5,900 nt of DNA. It comes from Pseudomonadota bacterium (GTDB taxonomy: Bacteria > Pseudomonadota > Alphaproteobacteria > Rhizobiales > Kaistiaceae). A program made the translations under genes and the position numbers. Below are positions 1 through 5,819 of this stretch, one piece after another (position 1 is the first letter of the stretch; every line of letters begins with the position of its first letter). Below the pieces are notes generated by a model, which saw only the letters and a program-made list of their open reading frames with translations, did not search any database and was not told where the DNA came from. Location: contig JAEZEN010000246.1 in the NCBI GenBank assembly GCA_023433185.1, positions 1 to 5,900 of the forward strand, given 5' to 3'.

Positions 1-108
1 ACATTCCTCGGCGTCAACATCTTCGCCCAGAACATCGTCTTCGGCGCGGTGCTGATCATCGCCGTCGCCATCACCATCGACCGGTCGAAGATCCCGGTCG
101 TCAAATAA
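1..108 (+). CDS. C-terminal end of an ABC transporter permease, RbsC/sugar type (partial)
   Basis: Only the last 35 codons and a TAA stop are in the window; the reading frame is open from base 1. The peptide has a hydrophobic stretch (NIVFGAVLIIAVAITID), which would be the last membrane helix, followed by a short charged tail with DRSK. This ending is typical of inner-membrane permeases of the ribose/xylose/galactoside (RbsC, BPD_transp_2) ABC family, which import sugars or polyols with a periplasmic binding protein and an ATPase. The SDR gene starts 15 bases after the stop and has its own Shine-Dalgarno site, so the two are probably in one operon for uptake and oxidation of a sugar or polyol. 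That pairing is inferred. The family call rests on a short piece and the substrate cannot be told. Confidence 0.6.
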   Translation, partial: TFLGVNIFAQNIVFGAVLIIAVAITIDRSKIPVVK

Positions 109-111
109 CCC

Positions 112-117
112 GGAGGG
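112..117 (+). promoter_or_regulatory. Ribosome binding site of the SDR gene
   Basis: GGAGGG lies 6 bases before the ATG at 124, a strong Shine-Dalgarno match at normal spacing. It fixes the SDR start and shows that the gene is translated independently of the permease that ends at 108. Confidence 0.75.
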
Positions 118-123
118 TTCATC

Positions 124-912
124 ATGGATCTCGGCCTGCGCGACAAGGTCGCCGTCATCACCGGCGGGAGCATCGGCATCGGTCTCGCCACCGCCAAGGC
201 GTTCGCCAGGGAGGGCGCCAACGTCGTCATCGCGGCGCGGAACGCGGAACGGCTCGAGACCGCCCGCGCCGAGATCGCACCGGCAGGCACCAAGGTCCTC
301 GCCGTCGACTGCGACGTCGCCACCGCCGCCGGCTGCACAGCGCTGGTCGAGGCCGCGACGAAGGAATTCGGCGGCGCCGACATCCTCATCAACAATGCCG
401 GCACCGGCAGCAACGAGACCATCATGGACGCCCCGGACGAGAAGTGGCAGGCCTACTGGGACCTCCACGTCATGGCGGCGGTGCGGCTCGCCCGCGGCTT
501 CGTGCCGTCGATGCGTTCGCGCGGCGGCGGCGTCATCCTCAACAACGCCTCGATCTGCGCCTCTCAGCCGCTCTGGTACGAGCCGATCTACAACGTCACC
601 AAGGCCGCCCTGGTGATGGCCTCGAAGACCATGTCGACGGAATTCGTCAAGGACGGCATACGGGTCAACGCAGTCAATTTCGGCCTGATCCTGACGCCGG
701 ACTGGATCAAGACGGCGAAGCAGCTCACCGCCGATACGGGCGGCGACTGGAAAGGGTACCTCGACACGGTGGCGCGCGAGCATGCCCCGATCGACCGCTT
801 CGCCGCCCCCGAGGAGGCCGCCGACTTCCTCGTCTTCCTCAGTTCGGACCGGGCAAGCTATTCGGTCGGCTCGACCTATTTCGTCGACGGAGGCATGCTG
901 AAGTCGATCTGA
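124..912 (+). CDS. SDR family NAD(P)-dependent oxidoreductase (classical short-chain dehydrogenase)
   Basis: A 262-residue soluble Rossmann-fold oxidoreductase of the classical SDR size. The cofactor motif TGGSIGIG is at residues 13-20. R39 after the second beta strand suggests NADP(H) preference. NNAG is at 90-93 and the catalytic residues are S143, Y156 and K160 (YNVTK) with the usual S-13-Y-4-K spacing. The C-terminal part ends with the usual FVDGG strand. Two oddities are visible. The fourth catalytic residue, normally Asn in a 'W.....xN' helix, is His115 by alignment with FabG. The usual 'NPG' after beta 6 reads NFG (185-187). The substrate is unknown. Because it follows a sugar-type permease, a sugar or polyol dehydrogenase is possible, but 3-oxoacyl-ACP-reductase-like enzymes look much the same. 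The start is set by a strong Shine-Dalgarno site and there is no frameshift. Confidence 0.93.
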   Translation: MDLGLRDKVAVITGGSIGIGLATAKAFAREGANVVIAARNAERLETARAEIAPAGTKVLAVDCDVATAAGCTALVEAATKEFGGADILINNAGTGSNETIMDAPDEKWQAYWDLHVMAAVRLARGFVPSMRSRGGGVILNNASICASQPLWYEPIYNVTKAALVMASKTMSTEFVKDGIRVNAVNFGLILTPDWIKTAKQLTADTGGDWKGYLDTVAREHAPIDRFAAPEEAADFLVFLSSDRASYSVGSTYFVDGGMLKSI

Positions 913-920
913 TTCCCGCG

Positions 921-958
921 GCCGGCGCGGCATTGCGTCGTCGGGGTGCCGTGCCGGT
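921..958 (+). terminator. Candidate hairpin terminator after the SDR gene
   Basis: Bases 921-932 (GCCGGCGCGGCA) pair with 947-958 (TGCCGTGCCGGT) to give a 12-bp stem around a 14-base loop. In the plus-strand RNA two of the pairs are G-U; in the minus-strand RNA these become A-C mismatches. The fold therefore favours the transcript of the SDR gene, which ends 8 bases upstream. No T-run follows, so this is not a standard intrinsic terminator. In DNA this GC-rich a chance stem is also possible. Confidence 0.35.
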
Positions 959-984
959 CGAGGATGGATGTCTGCGGCCTGCCG

Positions 985-2232
985 TCATGGTCGCTTGCAC
1001 TGGTGCGGCGCTGCGAAGTCGCGGACCGCCTGGCCCCGGAGCTGGATCAGGCTGACGTCGATCGTCCCGTGGCGGAAGCCGGTCTCGCAATAGGCGAGAT
1101 AGTAGTCCCACATGCGACGGAAGCGCTCGTCGAAGCCGAGCGGGGCGATCTCGCTCCAGGACAGGTTGAAGCGGCGCCGCCATTCGCGCAGCGTCTCGGC
1201 ATAGCCGCCGCCGAACGACTGCAGGGCGCCGATCGCGAGCCCGCTCCGATCGGCCAGCCCCTCGAGATGCCCGAGGGTCGGCAGCATTCCGCCGGGAAAG
1301 ATGTGCCGCTGGATGAAGTCGGGACGGCTCCGATAGGCCGGGAAGCGGTCGGCGGCGATGGTGATGACCTGAAGCACGGCGACGCCGCCGGCGGCGAGCG
1401 CACCGCGCAGCCGCTCGAAATACACCGGCCAGTAGCGCTCGCCGACGGCCTCGAACATCTCGATCGAGACGATCCGCTCGTAGCTCCCGGGCACGTCGCG
1501 GTAGTCCTGGAGGCGGATGTCGGGCTCCGTGACGCCGGCCGCAGCAAGCCGGCGGAGCGCATAGTCGCGCTGCTCCCGCGAGAGGGTGATGCCGGTATAG
1601 GCGGCATGGGGCGCGAGCCGCTCCGCGAGCGCCCCCCAGCCGCAGCCGATCTCGAGCACCCGGTCGCCGGGGTGCAGTTCCAGCATCTCCGCGATGCGGT
1701 CGTTCTTCGCGGCCTGGGCTTCCTCGAGGCTCTCCCCGCCGCGGTAGAGCGCGGCGGAATAGTTCATCCCGCGGTCGAGCCAGCGCTCGTAGAAGCCGTT
1801 GCCGAGGTCGTAATGCGCCGCGATGTTCCGCCGGCTGCCGCGCCGCGTGTTGGCACGGAACGCATGGAGCATCCTGTGCCGGAGCGCGGTGAGCGGGGAC
1901 GCCTGCTTCCGCGGCCGGAGGGCGGCCTCGTTGGCGAGCAGCAACGACAGCAGCGTGGCGAGGTCGGGCGTCGACCAGTCGCCATCCAGATAGCCGTCGG
2001 TGAACCCCACCTCGCCGTCGAGGAGGATGCGGCGGAAGGCGCGGCGCTCGTGGACGTCGATGCGCGCTTCGGGGCCGCTCGCCGCCCCGGTGCGGACGAC
2101 GGCCTCGCCATCGGGAAGCGTGACCGTCAGCCGGCCGGCATCGATGTCCGGCAGGCAGCGCTCGACGAGACGCGCGAAGAGCCCGGTCGCGCGAAACGGC
2201 GTGGCGGAATCCTTGGCATTGACGGCACTCAT
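985..2232 (-). CDS. SAM-dependent methyltransferase of the cyclopropane-fatty-acyl-phospholipid synthase family (Cfa/UfaM-like)
   Basis: A 415-residue protein of the Cfa family, which transfers the methyl of S-adenosylmethionine to the cis double bond of phospholipid acyl chains at the membrane surface. The N-terminal part (about 1-135) is the poorly conserved lipid-contact domain. The catalytic part follows: HYDLGN at 140-145, YSAALY at 158-163, the SAM-binding VLEIGCGWG at 192-200, MFEAVGERYW at 259-268, HIFPGG at 310-315 and YYLAYCETGF at 377-386. Against E. coli Cfa, as I recall its sequence, E239 (E261), I268 (I290), Y317 (Y344) and C354 (C382) are kept. The bicarbonate ligands C139 and H266 are A160 and Q288. 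It is the last gene of the three-gene operon; its ATG overlaps the DUF1365 stop (ATGA). The product may be a cyclopropane or a methylated unsaturated chain such as the furan-fatty-acid precursor made by UfaM. The family is certain, the exact product is not. Confidence 0.93.
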   Translation of the reverse strand: MSAVNAKDSATPFRATGLFARLVERCLPDIDAGRLTVTLPDGEAVVRTGAASGPEARIDVHERRAFRRILLDGEVGFTDGYLDGDWSTPDLATLLSLLLANEAALRPRKQASPLTALRHRMLHAFRANTRRGSRRNIAAHYDLGNGFYERWLDRGMNYSAALYRGGESLEEAQAAKNDRIAEMLELHPGDRVLEIGCGWGALAERLAPHAAYTGITLSREQRDYALRRLAAAGVTEPDIRLQDYRDVPGSYERIVSIEMFEAVGERYWPVYFERLRGALAAGGVAVLQVITIAADRFPAYRSRPDFIQRHIFPGGMLPTLGHLEGLADRSGLAIGALQSFGGGYAETLREWRRRFNLSWSEIAPLGFDERFRRMWDYYLAYCETGFRHGTIDVSLIQLRGQAVRDFAAPHQCKRP

Positions 2233-3020
2233 GGCTGCACGGCTCGGCTGTCGGTGGGATGCGGTGGCGGCAGACCCGGCATGGCTCGGCCGGGATGGCG
2301 GTGCACCCGGAAGCCGCGCAGCAGCATCCGGAGCGCATGCCAGTGGATGGCGGCGGTGACCTTGAGGGTCATCAGCGGATAGAGGGCGAGCATCCGCACG
2401 AGGAAGCCGTCCGACATGGGCCGCCGGGCGGCGCTGAGCGCGGCGACGATCAGCGGCCCGTCCGCGTCTTCCGCGCGGATGGCGACCGAGACCCGGCCGT
2501 CCGGTGGATGGACGCGAAAGGCGTAGGCCATGTCCATGCCGAGGAAGGGCGAGACGTGGAAGGCCTTTGCCGTGCCATGGGCGACCGTCCCCGCTCCATC
2601 GGCAGGCAGGACGTAGCCGTGGCGTTCGCCGAACGTGTTGTGCACTTCGTAGACGATCGCCCGCAGTACCCCGTCCGCATCGCGGCAGAAGAACACGCTG
2701 AGCGGGTTGAAGGCGTAGCCGAAGATGCGCGGCAGGGTGAGCACCGAGACGGCGACGCCCGCCTCCGGCAGCCCCGCCGCGGCGAGCTTCAGCCGCACCT
2801 GGTCGCCGAGCGGCGTCGGGCTGCCGTCACCGAGGTCACGATCATGGAAGGCGAAGAGGTTGAAGCGGTTGCGCGAAAACAGCCGCAGCCGGCGATCGAG
2901 CGAGTCGATCTCGTCGAGGTCGAGGAGCATCCAGAACAGACGGTAGCGGAGCCGGTGACGCTTCGGGCGAAGCCGCCGGTGGACGACCGACCCGGTATAG
3001 AGCGCGGAACGATGGGTCAT
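2229..3020 (-). CDS. DUF1365 domain-containing protein
   Basis: A 263-residue protein that matches DUF1365 along its length. Visible family motifs are the N-terminal SALYTGSVVHRR (5-16), FGYAFNPLSVFFC (100-112), EVHNTFGERHGYVL (125-138), KAFHVSPFLGMDM (152-164) and a C-terminal LKVTAAIHWHALRM (219-232). I see no signal peptide. Its biochemical role is not established; the family is repeatedly found between an FAD oxidoreductase of the COG2907 type and a Cfa-like methyltransferase, as here, which points to fatty-acyl-chain modification. The start at 3020 was chosen because it gives the standard N-terminus and overlaps the stop of the upstream gene by ATGA. An in-frame extension to 3416 exists but would lie inside the oxidoreductase gene and has no family similarity. 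Translation is likely coupled on both sides. Confidence 0.93.
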   Translation of the reverse strand: MTHRSALYTGSVVHRRLRPKRHRLRYRLFWMLLDLDEIDSLDRRLRLFSRNRFNLFAFHDRDLGDGSPTPLGDQVRLKLAAAGLPEAGVAVSVLTLPRIFGYAFNPLSVFFCRDADGVLRAIVYEVHNTFGERHGYVLPADGAGTVAHGTAKAFHVSPFLGMDMAYAFRVHPPDGRVSVAIRAEDADGPLIVAALSAARRPMSDGFLVRMLALYPLMTLKVTAAIHWHALRMLLRGFRVHRHPGRAMPGLPPPHPTDSRAVQP

Positions 3021-4360
3021 GCCGCCATCCGTTCCGGCACTGCGGCGGGCGTCGGGCCGATGAAGATGCGCCCCGATTCGTGCGGCACCCGCCACGGTCG
3101 GCGCATGCCGCCGAGCGCCTCGGCGACGGCGAGGCCCGCCTGCAGGCCGTCCTCGTGGAAGCCGGCGCCGAAATGGGCGCCGCAGAACCAGGTGTTGCGC
3201 TGGCCCTGGAGCACCCACAGCCGGCGCTGCGCGGCCACCGCCCCGGCATCGAAGATCGGGTGCTCGTAGGTCTCGCTGCGCCACGCGTCGCGGGGCGTGT
3301 CGAGCGGGTTGAGCGTGACGAACAGATCGCGATGCGTCGGCAGGCGCTGCAGGCGATTCATCCAATAGGTGACCGCGACGTGACCGTGCGTCTCGATATG
3401 GTTCCAGCTCGCCCATGCGGCGCGCCGGCGCGGCATGAGGCCGGGGTCCGAATGGAGCATCGCGACGTTGCGGCTGTAGCGGAACGCGCCGAGCAGGCGG
3501 CGCTCGTCGGCGCTCGGGTCGGCCAGCAGGCGGAGGGCCTGATCGGCATGGGTCGCCACGACGACGTGGTCGAAGATCGCGGCGCGCCCGGCCGCATCGA
3601 TGACGCGCACCCGGCCGGATTGGCGGACGATGCGGGTCACGGCGGTGCCGAGCCGGATGCGGTCGGCATAGCGGGCGGTCAGCCGCTCGACATAGGCCCG
3701 GCTTCCGCCCACCACCGATCGCCAGACCGGGCGATCGCGCAAGGCGAGGAGGCCGTGGTTGTCGAAGAAGCGGATGAAGCTTGCCGCCGGGAAGTCGAGG
3801 ATGGCGGCGGGCGCGGCCGACCAGATCGCCGCGGCCATGGGCAGGAGATGGTCTTCGCGGAAGGCGGCGCCGTACCGGCCCGCCTCGAGATAGTCGCCAA
3901 GCGACGCCCCCGAGGCTTCGAGCCCCGCGAGGTGGCCCGGCGCGGCGCGGTAGAAGCGGACGATGTCGCCGACCATGCCCCAGAAGCGGGGCCGGAGCAG
4001 GTTCTGCGGCTGGGCCAGGAGCCCGCCGAAACCGCAGCCGCCGGCATATTCGAAGCGCCCGTCGTCCACCGACACGGAGAACGACATCGAGGAGGGCGCC
4101 GTCGCCACATCGAGGTGGGCGAACAACGCGGTGAGATTCGGATAGGTGCGCTCGTTGTAGACGATGAAGCCCGTATCGACGGCAACCGCGTCGTCATCGG
4201 CGCCCGCCAGCACGGTATTGCTGTGGCCCCCGATCCGCGTCGCGCCCTCGTAGACGGTGACGTCGTGCCGCTGTGCCAGCAGCCACGCCGCCGCCATCCC
4301 GGAAATTCCGGTGCCGACGACGGCGAGCTTCAACCGAGCCGGTGGACTCACGCCGTGCAT
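3017..4360 (-). CDS. FAD-dependent oxidoreductase, COG2907/flavin amine oxidase type, first gene of the lipid-modification operon
   Basis: A 447-residue flavoprotein. The N-terminal dinucleotide fold is clear: VVGTGISGMAAAWLL (14-28) with GxGxxG, acidic E38 for the ribose, and GGHSNTV (44-50), the second FAD contact. Next is DTGFIVYNERTYPN (62-75), a hallmark of this subfamily. VVVATHADQAL (266-276) follows in the middle, and WFCGAHFGAGFHEDGLQAG (391-409) closes the FAD site near the C-terminus. It should oxidise or desaturate a lipid-linked substrate, though this is inferred from family and context. In R. sphaeroides a gene in the same divergent position to rpoE (RSP1091, UfaO, from memory) is needed for furan fatty acid formation and for ChrR turnover under singlet oxygen; orthology is inferred from position only. 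The start at 4360 has AAAGGA 5 bases upstream and fits the promoter. An in-frame ATG at 4408 would add 16 residues but lies almost at the predicted transcription start. Confidence 0.9.
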   Translation of the reverse strand: MHGVSPPARLKLAVVGTGISGMAAAWLLAQRHDVTVYEGATRIGGHSNTVLAGADDDAVAVDTGFIVYNERTYPNLTALFAHLDVATAPSSMSFSVSVDDGRFEYAGGCGFGGLLAQPQNLLRPRFWGMVGDIVRFYRAAPGHLAGLEASGASLGDYLEAGRYGAAFREDHLLPMAAAIWSAAPAAILDFPAASFIRFFDNHGLLALRDRPVWRSVVGGSRAYVERLTARYADRIRLGTAVTRIVRQSGRVRVIDAAGRAAIFDHVVVATHADQALRLLADPSADERRLLGAFRYSRNVAMLHSDPGLMPRRRAAWASWNHIETHGHVAVTYWMNRLQRLPTHRDLFVTLNPLDTPRDAWRSETYEHPIFDAGAVAAQRRLWVLQGQRNTWFCGAHFGAGFHEDGLQAGLAVAEALGGMRRPWRVPHESGRIFIGPTPAAVPERMAA

Positions 4361-4365
4361 TGCAT

Positions 4366-4371
4366 TCCTTT
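4366..4371 (-). promoter_or_regulatory. Ribosome binding site deciding the start of the FAD oxidoreductase
   Basis: On the minus strand AAAGGA is followed by 5 bases and then ATG (4360). This start gives a protein beginning about 10 residues before the FAD-binding strand, as is usual for the family. A stronger-looking AGGAGG (4420-4415) precedes the ATG at 4408. It overlaps the predicted -10 element and would not be transcribed from that promoter. Confidence 0.6.
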
Positions 4372-4417
4372 CGTGCCGCGCCGGCCGATGCTCTGCCGCG
4401 CGCCCCATCTGGCTCCT

Positions 4418-4445
4418 CCTACGCGGGGGGCGGCAATTCGGATCA
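4418..4445 (-). promoter_or_regulatory. ECF11 (RpoE) promoter for the FAD oxidoreductase-DUF1365-Cfa operon
   Basis: On the minus strand the -35 TGATCC (4445-4440) is followed by an 18-base spacer and TAGG (4421-4418). TGATCC with about 18 bp to a TA-rich -10 is the promoter form known for R. sphaeroides RpoE and ECF11 sigma factors. The -10 agrees only in its first bases. Transcription should begin near 4410, giving a leader of about 50 bases to the ATG at 4360. The identical spacing to the divergent promoter strengthens the call. Confidence 0.72.
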
Positions 4446-4459
4446 CGCCGGGTGATCCG
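4439..4459. repeat. Perfect inverted repeat containing both divergent -35 elements
   Basis: CGGATCAC (4439-4446) and GTGATCCG (4452-4459) are exact reverse complements, 8 bp each, around a 5-base spacer (GCCGG). Each arm holds one TGATCC -35 element, facing outward. The symmetry follows from having two back-to-back promoters but extends one base beyond the hexamers on each side. Confidence 0.85.
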
Positions 4460-4480
4460 GCGGTCCCGGCGCGCCGTAAT
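4453..4480 (+). promoter_or_regulatory. rpoEp: ECF11 (RpoE) autoregulatory promoter of rpoE-chrR
   Basis: The -35 TGATCC (4453-4458) is separated by exactly 18 bases from TAAT (4477-4480). This matches the TGATCC/TA-rich promoter form recognised by ECF11 sigma factors, which transcribe their own operon. Transcription should begin near 4488. That leaves a leader of about 100 bases before the rpoE ATG, in which I see no convincing riboswitch, terminator or small ORF. Confidence 0.8.
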
Positions 4481-4589
4481 GGCTGCCGTGCAAACCGCTG
4501 TCGCCACATTCCGGGTTGAAGTGAGAAGGCCGCCGCCCGACATTCGGCCGCGAGCGGCAAACGCACGCCGCCGCCCTTCGAAGTGGAGC

Positions 4590-5165
4590 ATGGACGACAA
4601 ACCCCAGTCCCCCGTCGCCGATCCGGCGTCCGATCTGGTGGTCGCCATCGCCGACCGCCAGGACCGCGCGGCCTTCGCCGCCCTGTTCGCGCTCTTTGCC
4701 GGGCGGATCAAGGCCTGGACCATGCGGTCCGGCGCTCCGGCGGAGGTCGCCGAGGAGATCGCCCAGGAAACGCTGCTGACCGTGTGGCGGAAGGCGGCAC
4801 TCTACGATCCGGCGCGCGCGACGGTCTCGGCCTGGGTCTTCACCATCGCCCGGAACGTCCGCATCGATCGCCTCCGCAAGGACGGCCGCGCGAAGCAGTA
4901 CCTGCAATACGAGCTGCTCGAGGTGGACCAGGAGGAGCCCGACCGTCCCGATGCCCTGCTCGATACGGCGCAGCGCGAGGCGCGGGTGCGTTCGGCGCTC
5001 GATGAACTGCCCGCGGACCAGATCCGGATCGTCCGGCTCTCTTTCTTCGAGGGCCGCCCGCACAGCGAGATCGCCGAGAATCTCGGCATTCCCCTTGGCA
5101 CGGTGAAGTCCCGTCTGCGGCTGGCGATGGGACGCCTGCGCCGAAGTCTTGGTGACCTGACATGA
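4590..5165 (+). CDS. rpoE: ECF11-type sigma-70 factor RpoE (singlet-oxygen response)
   Basis: A 191-residue ECF sigma factor. Region 2 spans about 23-97, including EEIAQETLLTVWRKAALYDP (55-74) and SAWVFTIARNVRIDRLRK (80-97), which melt and bind the -10. Region 4 (about 130-184) ends in the helix-turn-helix HSEIAENLGIPLGTVKSRL (158-176) that reads the -35. K41 and M45 in RIKAWTMRSG match in spacing the Lys38/Met42 pair reported as the ChrR contact in R. sphaeroides RpoE. Known role of the group: held inactive by ChrR and released by singlet oxygen or organic hydroperoxides to transcribe TGATCC-type promoters. Two such promoters lie just upstream, one for this gene. The start at 4590 gives the usual family N-terminus, though its Shine-Dalgarno is poor (GGAG only 1 base upstream). 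The frame is open far upstream, but those codons lie over the promoter and the oxidoreductase gene and lack similarity. The 3' end overlaps chrR by ATGA. Confidence 0.93.
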   Translation: MDDKPQSPVADPASDLVVAIADRQDRAAFAALFALFAGRIKAWTMRSGAPAEVAEEIAQETLLTVWRKAALYDPARATVSAWVFTIARNVRIDRLRKDGRAKQYLQYELLEVDQEEPDRPDALLDTAQREARVRSALDELPADQIRIVRLSFFEGRPHSEIAENLGIPLGTVKSRLRLAMGRLRRSLGDLT

Positions 5166-5809
5166 CCATTTCCCACCATCCGAGCGAGGAGACCCTGGCG
5201 GCCTTCGCCGCCGGCCAGCTCGACGAAGCCCGCGCCCTGATCGTGGCGAGCCACGTCTCGCTCTGCCCGGCTTGCCGTGAGGGCCTTCGCCGCTTCGAGG
5301 CGGTCGGCGGGGTGATGCTGGCCGAAAGCGACCCCGCCGCCATGCCCGGAGACGCGCTGGCGCGGACCCTGGCCGTGCTCGACGCTCCCGCTCCGGCCGC
5401 GCATCCGTCCGCGCCCGTCCGAGCCCCGCACCCCCATCCCGGCCTGCCGGCGCCGCTCGGCGCCTATGAGCTCGGCCCCTGGCGCCGGATCGGTCGCAGG
5501 ATCGAGTGGCGAGGCGTCGACGTGGCGGCCGACGACGGCCTCCGCGTCTTCATGCTCCGCGCCCAGCCCGGGACGCGCCTGCCGCGCCACCGGCACAAGG
5601 GCGACGAATGGACATGCGTCTTCGAGGGCGCGTTCCGGCATGAGCATGGCCGGTTCGGCCCCGGCGACTTCGACGAAGCCGACGACTCCGTCGAGCACCA
5701 TCCGACGGTCGAGGCGGGCGTTCCCTGCATCTGCCTGGTGGCCCTCGACAAGGGCATCGCGTTCCAGGGCTGGATCGGCCGCCTGCTGCAGCCCTTCGTG
5801 CGGCTCTGA
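5162..5809 (+). CDS. chrR: ChrR-type zinc-dependent anti-sigma factor with C-terminal cupin domain
   Basis: A 215-residue cytoplasmic anti-sigma factor with no membrane segment. The N-terminal zinc anti-sigma domain has H6, H31, C35 and C38, the His-x24-His-x3-Cys-x2-Cys ligand set at the same numbers as in R. sphaeroides ChrR. A Pro/Ala/His-rich linker (about 75-98) leads to a cupin domain (about 100-200) with H143, H145, E149 and H179, matching the second zinc site (H141/H143/E147/H177) shifted by two. C189-x-C191 matches the Cys pair near the C-terminus of that protein. In the family the N-terminal domain binds and blocks RpoE, and the cupin domain is needed for the response to singlet oxygen or hydroperoxide, after which ChrR is degraded. 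Translation is probably coupled to rpoE through the ATGA overlap, which would help keep a fixed ratio of the two proteins. Confidence 0.94.
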   Translation: MTISHHPSEETLAAFAAGQLDEARALIVASHVSLCPACREGLRRFEAVGGVMLAESDPAAMPGDALARTLAVLDAPAPAAHPSAPVRAPHPHPGLPAPLGAYELGPWRRIGRRIEWRGVDVAADDGLRVFMLRAQPGTRLPRHRHKGDEWTCVFEGAFRHEHGRFGPGDFDEADDSVEHHPTVEAGVPCICLVALDKGIAFQGWIGRLLQPFVRL

Positions 5810-5819
5810 GGCCCGGGAT

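Noticed and set aside
839..2338. Long minus-strand open frame of 499 codons overlapping the Cfa gene in another frame
   Set aside because: It is Arg/Pro-rich with no recognisable domain and covers the clear Cfa and part of the DUF1365 coding sequence; a typical high-GC shadow.
946..2382. Plus-strand open frame of 478 codons antisense to the Cfa gene
   Set aside because: Antisense to a well-conserved gene, with biased composition, no family motif and no ribosome binding site; stop codons are rare here because of high GC.
2259..3269. Plus-strand open frame of 336 codons antisense to the DUF1365 gene
   Set aside because: No recognisable motif, and it lies opposite the strongly conserved DUF1365 and oxidoreductase ends.
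3080..4519. Plus-strand open frame of 479 codons antisense to the FAD oxidoreductase
   Set aside because: It mirrors the codon pattern of the real gene on the other strand and has no domain. Its 3' end crosses the ECF promoters.
4257..4589. Upstream extension of rpoE from an ATG at 4257 (302 codons) or at 4479
   Set aside because: The extension overlaps the divergent oxidoreductase gene and both promoters and lacks sigma-factor similarity. The ATG at 4479 overlaps the -10. The start at 4590 gives the normal family length.
4486..4589. Possible structured regulatory RNA in the rpoE leader, for example GCCGC-GA-GCGGC near 4547
   Set aside because: The stems are short, with a 2-base loop, and are expected by chance in such GC-rich DNA; no riboswitch motif or T-run is seen.
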